A stretch of 64,000 bases of DNA from Thermohalobaculum sp963721105 (GTDB lineage: Bacteria > Pseudomonadota > Alphaproteobacteria > Rhodobacterales > Rhodobacteraceae): assembly GCA_963721105.1 (NCBI GenBank), contig CAVRHY010000017.1:206403-270402 (forward strand). The letters are read 5' to 3'. Of the stretch, positions 8,093 to 15,903 are shown one piece after another; position 1 is the first letter of the stretch, and each line of letters opens with the position of its first letter. The notes under the pieces were generated by a model. It worked only from the letters and a program-made list of their open reading frames with translations, did no database searches and had not been told where the DNA came from. The position numbers were made by a program, and so were the translations under genes.

Positions 8093-10147
8093 TCAGCGGA
8101 CGAGCTGGGCGACGAAACGCTGCGTGTAGGCGTCGTCGGTCACGTCCTGGATCAGCTCGACGTAGAGGCGCGTCTCGATGGAGGCTTCGAGATCGCAGCC
8201 GAGCTGGTTATAGCCACAGAAATGGCCCGGGGGCGAGGGCAGGTAGACGTCCATGATGCGGATATCGCTGGGCGCCACGTCGTAGCTGCCGGACTGGTTC
8301 CTGCCGGCCGAGGTCACGGAGCTGCAGTTGACGAAGGCGCTGCGGACGCGCCGCCGCTCGTAGCCGGGGTTCAGCAGGCCGGGCGCGCCGGACAGGGCGG
8401 TATATTCGTCCGGCCCCTGCTTGACGTACTTGGTGTCGTTCGAGGGCAGGTGCAGCATCAGCGTGTTCGCGTCGCTGTACTGCAGGATGCGCGAGTTGTT
8501 GCCGTAGGTGTGCAGCGACCCGTACTGCGCGCGCTCGAGCTTGTACATGTCGTACCAGGTGTTCACGTCGGCCGGCAGCGGCGTCGGGTTCGGATAGTAC
8601 ATGTACTGCCAGTAGCTGCGCAGCCGCGACAGCGTGGTCGAGGCATTGACCGAGCCGCCCTTGTAGTAGTCGCCGACGAAGTCGTTGGTGCAGGCGCCGG
8701 CTGGATTGCTGACGGCGTACTTGCGGTAGGTGTTCTCGTGGCAGATGTCGTGGCCGATGCCGAGGCCGTACACGCGGAACAGCATCGTCATGCCGGGCAT
8801 CGGCACGGTGTCGTAGTAGTACGAGAACGCATCCGAGTAGGGCGCGACGTTGTAGTCGGGAATGCCGTCCTGCTTTGGCTCGGTGGCCGGGTCGGGGCCG
8901 AAGCGGTCGGCGCTTTCGTAGAACGTCGTCGCCAGCTTGTCGGGCTCGTAGAACTGCGCCCGGGTGATTCCCGTCGCGCCGATCGGCACGTTGTTGGTGA
9001 TCGCCTCCCTGAAGGGCGGCAGCCAGTTGTCGAAGACGGTGTTCAGCGCGCGGCTGACCATGTCGCCATCGGCCGGCGCGATCGACAGCTCGGAGCCGGG
9101 GCCCCAGCAGACGGTCTCGTTGCGGGCGCGGGCCATCAGGCAGCGGTCGCGCGCCTCCATGTAGCCGGCCGAGGTCTCGTCGGTGACGTCCTCGCCGGCA
9201 AGCCCAAGAAGGTACTCCTTGGAGCAGACGCCGCCCGGGTCGGCGACCGGGTTGGTCAGGCGGAAGAGCTCGTTCTGGACGGTCCAGGGGTAGAGCGAGC
9301 CGTGCAGCGTGCCGTCGATGACGGGCGACTCGCCGAGGCCGAGGCCGGAATAGTTCGGCGCGAAATACATCAGCGACCGGCCGGGGACGGAATAGTCCGG
9401 GTCGTCGCTGGGCGTGTCGAGCGGGCTGGGGCTGATGTCCTCCCAAGGGTTGCAGAGCACCAGCGTGGAGAGGTCTGCGCAGGTCGTGCGCTGCATCGAG
9501 GCGGCGGCGACGGCGCTGAATTCGAGCTGCTCGGTCAGGTCCGGCGAGCGGTCGGGATCGTCCTCGGGCCGGCTCGTGTCGACCAGGCTGTTGGCGATGT
9601 GGGCGACGACGCTCTGGATCTCCTTCTGCCGGGCGCTGACGACGACGAAGAGCGCGGCGTTCGAGGCCGCGGCCGCGTTGCCGCCGGCATAGACGGGCGC
9701 CGCGTCGGTCGCCGTGGCCAGCGCGGTGCCGGGCGGGAATGCCTCGGTCATGTCGTTCTGCAGCCTGTTCGACGGCGCCATCGTCGCGTAGAACGCCAGC
9801 CGCTCGACCTGGAAGGTGCCGACGCCGAGCCCGGCCTTGCTCATGAAGGGCAGCGAGCCGTCGAAGCCGTAAACGGCGTTCGTCGCCCGTTGGATCGCGT
9901 CGTCGCGGCCGTCGAGCTCGTTGGCCGCGACCAGCGCCATCTGGTCGGCGAAGGCCTGCATCTGCGAATGCGTGGTGTAGACGCGCCCCGAATCCAGCAC
10001 GAGCCCGGCGACGCCGAAGAGGAGAAGCGAGAAGATGATGATCTGGATGGTAACCGAGCCCCGCTGGTCGGCCGTGAACGCGCGGAAAGCGGCGATTGAC
10101 CGCCGCCGGGTAGACAAGGCACCGGGCATGAAGCCACGCAAAATCAT
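8093..10147 (-). CDS. Tad/TadG-like pilus-assembly or secreted protein with one N-terminal TM segment
   Basis: 684-aa protein. A basic stretch (STRRRSIAAFRAFTADQRG) precedes a single hydrophobic helix (SVTIQIIIFSLLLFGVAGLVLD, about residues 35-56) and then DSGRVYTTHSQMQAFADQMALVAANELDG, the hallmark N-terminus of TadE/TadG-like proteins of Flp pilus loci. The remaining ~600 residues are predicted periplasmic, rich in Tyr, Asn and Pro, with several Cys; I cannot assign a fold there and see no clear MIDAS motif. The chosen ATG follows GGGGGATG at normal spacing; an ATG further upstream lies in the AT-rich promoter region and lacks a ribosome site. No other tad genes are nearby, so it is an orphan. 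Confidence 0.75.
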   Translation of the reverse strand: MILRGFMPGALSTRRRSIAAFRAFTADQRGSVTIQIIIFSLLLFGVAGLVLDSGRVYTTHSQMQAFADQMALVAANELDGRDDAIQRATNAVYGFDGSLPFMSKAGLGVGTFQVERLAFYATMAPSNRLQNDMTEAFPPGTALATATDAAPVYAGGNAAAASNAALFVVVSARQKEIQSVVAHIANSLVDTSRPEDDPDRSPDLTEQLEFSAVAAASMQRTTCADLSTLVLCNPWEDISPSPLDTPSDDPDYSVPGRSLMYFAPNYSGLGLGESPVIDGTLHGSLYPWTVQNELFRLTNPVADPGGVCSKEYLLGLAGEDVTDETSAGYMEARDRCLMARARNETVCWGPGSELSIAPADGDMVSRALNTVFDNWLPPFREAITNNVPIGATGITRAQFYEPDKLATTFYESADRFGPDPATEPKQDGIPDYNVAPYSDAFSYYYDTVPMPGMTMLFRVYGLGIGHDICHENTYRKYAVSNPAGACTNDFVGDYYKGGSVNASTTLSRLRSYWQYMYYPNPTPLPADVNTWYDMYKLERAQYGSLHTYGNNSRILQYSDANTLMLHLPSNDTKYVKQGPDEYTALSGAPGLLNPGYERRRVRSAFVNCSSVTSAGRNQSGSYDVAPSDIRIMDVYLPSPPGHFCGYNQLGCDLEASIETRLYVELIQDVTDDAYTQRFVAQLVR

Positions 10148-10236
10148 GTCTGCATCCCCCGAATCACGTTTTTCAGAACGCAATTGCACCCTGAGTTTGT
10201 AGCAAAATGGTGGCAGAATTTGCCAAATCTGCATTG

Positions 10237-10250
10237 CAATTCGCGAATTG
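10237..10250. promoter_or_regulatory. Perfect 14-bp palindrome in a divergent promoter region
   Basis: CAATTCGCGAATTG is a perfect palindrome in the unusually AT-rich interval between the Tad-like gene (minus) and prmA (plus). A second near-palindrome (GCAGAATTTGCCAAATCTGC, 7 of 8 flanking pairs) lies at 10213-10232. These are plausible operators for divergent control; the regulator is unknown. Confidence 0.45.
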
Positions 10251-10280
10251 GGCGCGAATCAGTCGGGGGGAGGGCCGCTG

Positions 10281-11147
10281 ATGGCGACCTGGACGGCGTT
10301 GACGACGCTGGCGGGCGAGACTGTGGCGCAGGCCCTGGGCGAGGCGCTGGAGCGGCTGGAGCCCGCGCCGACCGGCGTCGGCGTCTTCGAGATCGAGGAC
10401 GACTCGGGGCGCTGGGAGGTCGGTGGCTATTTCGAGGCGCCGCCGAACATTGCCGGGCTGGCCGTGCTGGCGGCGGTGCACGGGGCGGCGGAGTTCGCCG
10501 TCAGCCGGGTCGAGGAGCGCGACTGGGTGGCGCAGGTGCGCCGCGAGCTGCACCCCGTCCACGCCGGCCGCTTCACGGTCTACGGCGCCCATGATGCGCA
10601 CGCGGTCGGGCTCGAGCGGGTCGGCCTGAAGATCGAGGCGGCGATGGCCTTTGGCACCGGCCATCACGCCACGACGCAGGGCTGCCTGCTGCTGATCGAC
10701 CGGCTGGCGCGGGCCGGCGTCCGGCCGAGGCGCGTGGCGGACATCGGCTGCGGCACGGGCGTGCTGGCGATGGCGGCGGCGCGGGTCTGGCGCGTGCCCT
10801 GCGTCGCCACCGACATCGACCCGGTGGCCGCGGCGACGGCGCGCGAGAACGTGCGGGCGAACCGGCTGGGGCCGTGGATCGTGACGGGCTGCGCGGTGGG
10901 CTTTCGCCATCCGGCGCTGCGCCGTGCGCCGGTCGACCTGGTCTGCGCGAACATCCTGGCCGGACCGCTGAAGCGGCTGGCGCCCGGGTTCGCGCGACAC
11001 CTGGCCCCGGGCGGGCACGCCGTGCTGTCGGGGCTGCTGCGCGGCCAGGCGGCGGGCGTCGAGGCAGTCTTCCGCGGGCACGGAATGCGCTGCGTCGATC
11101 GCGTGCGCCTGGGCGACTGGGTCAGCCTGCTGCTGCGGGCCGGGTGA
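10281..11147 (+). CDS. prmA: Ribosomal protein L11 methyltransferase PrmA
   Basis: 288-aa SAM-dependent methyltransferase that methylates ribosomal protein L11. The N-terminal third is the substrate-recognition domain. The C-terminal Rossmann-type domain shows AMAFGTGHHATT, the SAM loop ADIGCGTGVLAMAAAR, the acidic residue in VATDIDPVA, and the family motif CANILAGPLKRLAP. The ATG (MATWTALTTL) follows GGGGGGAGGG at a good distance; the frame is open 33 bp further upstream but only from a TTG without a ribosome site. Length matches the family (about 290). Confidence 0.93.
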   Translation: MATWTALTTLAGETVAQALGEALERLEPAPTGVGVFEIEDDSGRWEVGGYFEAPPNIAGLAVLAAVHGAAEFAVSRVEERDWVAQVRRELHPVHAGRFTVYGAHDAHAVGLERVGLKIEAAMAFGTGHHATTQGCLLLIDRLARAGVRPRRVADIGCGTGVLAMAAARVWRVPCVATDIDPVAAATARENVRANRLGPWIVTGCAVGFRHPALRRAPVDLVCANILAGPLKRLAPGFARHLAPGGHAVLSGLLRGQAAGVEAVFRGHGMRCVDRVRLGDWVSLLLRAG

Positions 11148-11156
11148 GACGAAAAA

Positions 11157-11181
11157 GGGCGGGCCCTGGGCCCGCCCCTTT
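11157..11181. terminator. Rho-independent terminator, probably bidirectional
   Basis: GGGCGGGCC (11157-11165), loop CTG, GGCCCGCCC (11169-11177), then CTTT; an A5 run precedes the stem, giving a U-tract for the opposite strand. It sits between convergent prmA and the DUF1127 gene. Confidence 0.75.
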
Positions 11182-11259
11182 GGCGATCCGCCGGCGATGC
11201 GCGGCGGGGCCGTGACCTGGTCGCGACGTCACGCGGACGTGCGCCCCGGCCGCCATGGC

Positions 11260-11604
11260 TCAGTACAGGCGGTAGCGCAGTTCCTCGACGTCGCAGCGCG
11301 TCAGGCCGATGTCGTCGAGCTGTGCCTCGCTGAGGCGGCCGAGCTCGGCGATCGTGCGGCGACGGGCGTTCCAGTCGGCGAACGCCGAGACGGTCCGCGC
11401 CAGGATGCCGGGGCGGCGGGGCTGGACGTCGGCGACGCTGAGGCCGATATCCTCGAGCTGGGCCGGGCTGAACGAGGCCAGCGTCGCGGCGCGCCGGCCG
11501 AGCGTGCCGAGCAGCAGGTCGACGGCGTCGGTCAGCGCCGTGGTCGCGCGGAAGATCGTGATGGCGCCGAAGGGCGCGGGGCGGTTGCCGTCGATGTACG
11601 ACAT
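11260..11604 (-). CDS. Protein with two DUF1127-like segments
   Basis: 114 aa. DUF1127 proteins are small, Arg-rich alphaproteobacterial proteins, some linked to RNA metabolism and stress. Here the signature appears twice: RRAATLASFSPAQLEDIGLS (about 37-56) and WNARRRTIAELGRLSEAQLDDIGL (about 77-100). Typical members of 45-70 aa carry one copy, so this looks like an internal duplication or fusion. The ATG follows GGAG at about 9 nt. Transcribed divergently from ruvC over a 220-bp interval that contains T-rich and TGCA-rich stretches but no promoter I can name confidently. Confidence 0.82.
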   Translation of the reverse strand: MSYIDGNRPAPFGAITIFRATTALTDAVDLLLGTLGRRAATLASFSPAQLEDIGLSVADVQPRRPGILARTVSAFADWNARRRTIAELGRLSEAQLDDIGLTRCDVEELRYRLY

Positions 11605-11827
11605 GGCTGGTTCTCCACAAAAAACCGGACAGCGCGAATCGCTGCCCGAACGATGTCGATGTAGATGGTCGCCCTTCGCCGCACAAATGCAGGCGTTGCA
11701 TGATCGATTTGCGTTTTTCGCATGGATCGAATGTGGTTTCCGTCACATCGCGGGGCCGGGCGGGCGTGCATGCTGCTGGCTCCTGTTCCCGTTTCGTGCT
11801 AACGCTGCGGAAAAGCGGGGGGCAGGC

Positions 11828-12334
11828 GTGCGGGTGATCGGCTTCGATCCGGGGCTCAGGAGCACCGGCTGGGGCGTTGTCGAGTGGGCGGGCGGGCGGC
11901 TGAGCCACATCGCCAACGGCACGTGCTCGACGGCCAGCGGCGGCGAGCTGGCGGCGCGGCTGGCCTCGCTGCATCTGCAGATCGAGACCGTCATCGCCGG
12001 GCATGCGCCGGACGAGGCGGCGGTCGAGCTGACCTTCGTCAGCAAGGACGCGGTGGCGACGCTGAAGCTGGGGCAGGCGCGGGCGATCTCGCTGCTGGTG
12101 CCGGCGCAGCGCGGGCTGGCGGTCGCGGAATACGCGCCGAACGCCGTCAAGAAGGCGGTCGTCGGCGTCGGCCACGCCGACAAGCGGCAGATCCAGCACA
12201 TGGTCAGGCGGCTGCTGCCTGGCGTCACGCTGGCCGGGCCGGACGCCGCCGACGCGCTGGCCGTCGCCATCTGCCACGCCTGGGCGGCGGGCACGCGCTC
12301 GCGCCTGGCGGCCGCGGTCGGGGCCGGGCGTTGA
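11828..12334 (+). CDS. ruvC: Crossover junction endodeoxyribonuclease RuvC
   Basis: 168-aa Holliday junction resolvase acting with RuvAB. RNase H-like acidic residues are in place: Asp in IGFDPG, Glu in AVELTFVSKD, and two Asp in GPDAADALAVAICHAW. The GTG start (VRVIGFDPG) is preceded by GGGG and gives the standard family N-terminus; the same frame is open upstream only as antisense of the DUF1127 gene. First gene of ruvC-ruvA-ruvB; the 153-bp gap to ruvA holds only a GC-rich hairpin. Confidence 0.95.
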   Translation: MRVIGFDPGLRSTGWGVVEWAGGRLSHIANGTCSTASGGELAARLASLHLQIETVIAGHAPDEAAVELTFVSKDAVATLKLGQARAISLLVPAQRGLAVAEYAPNAVKKAVVGVGHADKRQIQHMVRRLLPGVTLAGPDAADALAVAICHAWAAGTRSRLAAAVGAGR

Positions 12335-12487
12335 GGGTGTGCGGTGCGGGGGCGGTGATCGGCGGGACCTCGGGCCGCACGTGGCCGGCGCTGGTCGTCG
12401 ACTGCCACACCGGCGGCGGGCGCGTGCGCCCGCGTCGCCGCGGCGGCGATGCGGGGCGCGTGAGGGTTCGGCGGTGAGGGCTGCAGG

Positions 12488-13165
12488 GTGATCGGCAAGA
12501 TTTCGGGCCGGATCGACTACAAGGCCGACGATCACGTGCTGATCGAGGCGGCGGGCGTCGGCTATGTCGTGCATTGCGGGCCGGGCACGATCGCGGCGCT
12601 GCCCGCGCCGGGCGAGGCTGCGGCGCTGTATACCGAGCTGGTCGTGCGCGAGGACCTGATGCAGCTGTTCGGATTCCGCACGCTGGCCGAGCGCGAGTGG
12701 CACAGGCTGCTGACCTCGGTGCAGGGGGTTGGCGCGCGCGTCTCGCTGTCGCTGATCGACGGGCTGGGGGTGGCGGGGCTGGGCCGCGCGCTGGCGGCGG
12801 GCGACGCGACCGCGCTGCGACGGGCGCAGGGCGTCGGGCCGAAGCTGGCGACGCGGATCGCCAGCGAGCTGAAGGGCAAGGCGCCGGCGATGATGGCGCT
12901 GGGCGCCGGGCCGCGCACCGCGCCGGCCGCGTCGCGCGAAGGCGCGGGGCAGGGCGGCAAGGCGAACGCGGCGCGGCCGGCGCCGGAGCCTTCGGCCGAC
13001 GACCGGGCGCTGGCGGCCAGCGCGGACGCGCTGTCGGCGCTGGTCAACCTCGGCTATGACCGCGGCGAGGCGGCGGCGGCGGTTGCCGAGGCGGGCGCCG
13101 AGGGCGTCGCCGACGAGGCCACGCTGATCCGCGCCGCGCTGCGCAGCCTGGGGAGGAACCTGTGA
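12488..13165 (+). CDS. ruvA: Holliday junction branch migration protein RuvA
   Basis: 225 aa. The N-terminal OB-fold starts MIGKISGRIDYKADDHVLIE; the two helix-hairpin-helix motifs that grip junction DNA are LLTSVQGVGARVSLSLI and LRRAQGVGPKLATRIASEL. A Gly/Ala/Pro linker leads to the C-terminal RuvB-binding domain (DALSALVNLGYDRGEA). GTG start. Its TGA overlaps the ruvB GTG by 3 nt, indicating translational coupling. Confidence 0.96.
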   Translation: MIGKISGRIDYKADDHVLIEAAGVGYVVHCGPGTIAALPAPGEAAALYTELVVREDLMQLFGFRTLAEREWHRLLTSVQGVGARVSLSLIDGLGVAGLGRALAAGDATALRRAQGVGPKLATRIASELKGKAPAMMALGAGPRTAPAASREGAGQGGKANAARPAPEPSADDRALAASADALSALVNLGYDRGEAAAAVAEAGAEGVADEATLIRAALRSLGRNL

Positions 13166-14208
13166 GCGCCCCCGACCCGACCATCCGCCCGCAGGCGCTG
13201 CCCGAGGATGCGACGCCGGACGCGCCCGAGCGCAGCCTGCGCCCGCAGCGGCTGGACGACTTTACCGGCCAGGCCGAGGCGCGGGCGAACCTGGCCGTCT
13301 TCATCGAGGCGGCGCGGCGGCGCGGCGAGGCGATGGACCACCTGCTGTTCCACGGGCCGCCCGGCCTCGGCAAGACGACGCTGGCGCAGATCGTCTCGCG
13401 CGAGCTGGGGGTGAATTTCCGCATGACCTCCGGCCCGGTGATCGCGCGGCCGGGCGACCTGGCGGCGGTGCTGACGAACCTCGAGCCGCGCGACGTGCTG
13501 TTCATCGACGAGATCCACCGGCTGAGCCCGGTGGTGGAAGAAATCCTCTATCCGGCGATGGAGGATTTCGAGCTGGACCTGGTGATCGGCGAGGGGCCGG
13601 CGGCGCGCACGGTCAGGATCGACCTCGCGCCCTTCACGCTGATCGGCGCGACGACGCGGCTGGGGCTGCTGACGACGCCGCTCCGCGACCGCTTCGGCAT
13701 CCCGGTGCGGCTGGAGTTCTACTCGGAGGCCGAGCTGGGCGAGATCGTCGGGCGGGCGGCGCGCCTGCTGTCGCTGGACGCCGAGCCGGCGGGGCTGGCC
13801 GAGATCGCGCGGCGCGCGCGGGGCACGCCGCGCATCGCCAACCGGCTGCTGCGCCGGGTCGCCGACTTTGCCATGGTCGAGGAGGGCGGGCGGCTGACGC
13901 GGGCGCTGGCGGCGCGCGCGCTGGCGCGGCTGGGGGTGGACGCGCTGGGGCTGGACGGCGCCGACCGGCGGTATCTGAGCCAGATCGCCGAGCATTATGG
14001 CGGCGGCCCGGTCGGGGTCGAGACGATGGCGGCGGCGCTGTCCGAGGCGCGCGACGCCATCGAGGAGGTCATCGAGCCCTACCTGATGCAGGCCGGCATG
14101 ATCGCCCGCACCCCGCGCGGCCGGGTCCTGACGCCGGGCGCCTGGCGCCACCTGGGGCTGGAGCCGCCGCGGCGGGCGGGGCAGACGGAGCTGTTCGGGG
14201 AGGAGTAG
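13162..14208 (+). CDS. ruvB: Holliday junction branch migration ATPase RuvB
   Basis: 348-aa AAA+ motor of the RuvABC resolvasome. Walker A GPPGLGKTTL, Walker B VLFIDEIHRL, sensor 1 LIGATTRLGLL, arginine finger in PLRDRFGIPVRL, and the C-terminal winged helix ending RTPRGRVLTPGAWRHLGL. GTG start with GGGAGG upstream, overlapping the end of ruvA. Full family length. Confidence 0.97.
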   Translation: MSAPDPTIRPQALPEDATPDAPERSLRPQRLDDFTGQAEARANLAVFIEAARRRGEAMDHLLFHGPPGLGKTTLAQIVSRELGVNFRMTSGPVIARPGDLAAVLTNLEPRDVLFIDEIHRLSPVVEEILYPAMEDFELDLVIGEGPAARTVRIDLAPFTLIGATTRLGLLTTPLRDRFGIPVRLEFYSEAELGEIVGRAARLLSLDAEPAGLAEIARRARGTPRIANRLLRRVADFAMVEEGGRLTRALAARALARLGVDALGLDGADRRYLSQIAEHYGGGPVGVETMAAALSEARDAIEEVIEPYLMQAGMIARTPRGRVLTPGAWRHLGLEPPRRAGQTELFGEE

Positions 14209-15893
14209 TGGCCGGGACGCAGCCGCGAAAGCTGTCGGATTTCGAGCCGCTGACGGCGGCCGAGCGGCAGGTGTTGTATGAGCTCGACACCGGGCAGCTC
14301 ACGGTGCTGGGCGATGGCTCGCTGCCGGGGGCCGGCGCGGGCGATGACCGCCGGCTGCGCGCCCGCTTCGTGCGCTGGCTGGTGCTGGGCTGCGCCGGCA
14401 GCGGGCACCGGCTGCACGAGACGGGGTTGCGGGTTGCGCGGCGCGCTGATCGTCGGCGACGGGCCGGCGGGGGCCGAGACGCGCGGGCTGGACCTGGAGG
14501 GGTGCCGGCTGGAGCACGACCTCGTGCTGCTCGCCTGCCGGTTCGCGGATGCGCCGCTGCTGCGGGGCACCGATCTGCGCTCGCTGTTCCTGAATGGCTC
14601 GGCCCTGCCGGGGCTGTCGGCGGACAGGCTGGTCGCGGAGGGCGACGTGTTCCTGCGCGACGCGACGGTATCCGGCGAGGTGCGGTTGCTCGGCGCCCGG
14701 ATCGGTCGGCGACCTGGACTGCGACGGCGCCAGCCTGACGAACGAGGGCGGCAACGCGCTGAGCGCCGACGGCCTCCGAACGGAGGGCGGCGTGTTCCTG
14801 CGCGGCGCGACGGTCGGCGACCTACTGGTCGACGCGGCTGACGCGGGGCGAGGCGTAAGCGCCGAGCGCCGAACGAGGGCACGTTCCTGGGCGCGACGTC
14901 ACGGAGTCGGCTGCTCGGCACCCGGTGTGCACCGGCGCCAGGCTGACGAACGAGGGCGGCAACGCGCTGAGCGCCGACGGGCGCGCATCGAGGGCGGCTT
15001 TTCCTGCGTGCCGGAGGACGGGCACCCGGATCGCGGGCGTGCTCGACCTGACCGCCGCCGAGATCGGGCACATCAACGATCATCCGGGGTCGTGGCCCGG
15101 CAAGGGTGGCTGGTGCTCGACCGCTGCACCTATGGCGCCTTTACCGGGCACGGCGTCAGCGGGGAGGAGCGGCTGCGCTGGCTGGCGCTGCAGGACCCGT
15201 CGCGGTTCGGCAAGGATTTCTGGCCGCAGCCCTGGGAGCAGTGCGCGAAGGTTTTTCGCGAGATGGGGCATCCGGAGGATGCGCGGGCCATCCTGATCGA
15301 CAAGGAGCGGCGGCAGCGGGCGGCGCGGCGGGCGCGCACGGGCGACCCGCTCGTGCGGGTCTGGCGGGGCGCCTGGGACGCGGTGATCGCGGCGACGGTG
15401 CGCTACGGGCACCGGCCGTTGTTCGCGCTCTGGTGGCTGTTCGCGCTGTGGCTGCTGGGGACCAGCGTCTACCTGGACGCCTGGCGCTCGGACGCATTCA
15501 AGCCGAAGAGCCCGGTGGTCCTGCGGAGCGCGGAGTGGATTCGCTGCGGGCATGGCACGGGGGAGAGCATCGCGCTTGCCGCGCCGGGGCAGGACGGCTC
15601 GGGGGACATGCGGATCATGGGTCTGCGCGACCCGGCGGTGCACGCCGGGCGGGCGGACTGCTTCATGCGGCAGGCGGAGGGGAGCGGGTATCCGGACTTC
15701 AACGCGGCGATCTACTCGCTGGACGTGCTGTTCCCGCTGGTCGATGTCGAGCAGCAGGCGAACTGGGTGCCCGACGACGACACGCCGGACGGGGCGGTCG
15801 CGAAGAAGGTCGTCTACCTGCAGATCCTCATGGGCTGGCTGCTGTCGTCTGCTGGCCGTCGCCGGGCTGTCGGGGCTGGTCAAGAGCGACTGA
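14208..15893 (+). pseudogene. Beta-helix-like repeat protein with C-terminal membrane helices (multiple frame breaks)
   Basis: The GTG overlaps the ruvB stop. The N-terminus (MAGTQPRKLSDFEPLTAAERQVL) leads into repeats of the type EGDVFLRDATVSGEVRLLGARIG and LDCDGASLTNEGGNALSADG, spread over three frames; near-identical units suggest a right-handed beta-helix like pentapeptide-repeat proteins. After the repeats comes GVSGEERLRWLALQDPSRFGKDFWPQPWEQ and two membrane helices (FALWWLFALWLLGTSVYL and the extreme C-terminus ending AVAGLSGLVKSD). I recall similar proteins labelled 'membrane-associated oxidoreductase' in proteobacteria, but nothing here supports an oxidoreductase activity. At least six frame changes (near 14435, 14705, 14830-14925, 14985, 15090, 15849) split it; they may be assembly errors in repetitive DNA or true decay. 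It ends 10 bp from the convergent aminotransferase gene. Confidence 0.6.
14735..14980 (+). repeat. 38-bp identical direct repeat inside the repeat protein
   Basis: The 38 bases at 14735-14772 recur exactly at 14943-14980; both encode LTNEGGNALSADG. The offset is 208 bp, one base away from a multiple of three, directly showing an indel between the copies. A second pair of near-identical stretches (around 14639 and 14784, encoding EG-VFLR-AT) confirms a tandem protein repeat. Confidence 0.85.
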
Positions 15894-15903
15894 GGGGCGG
15901 GCC

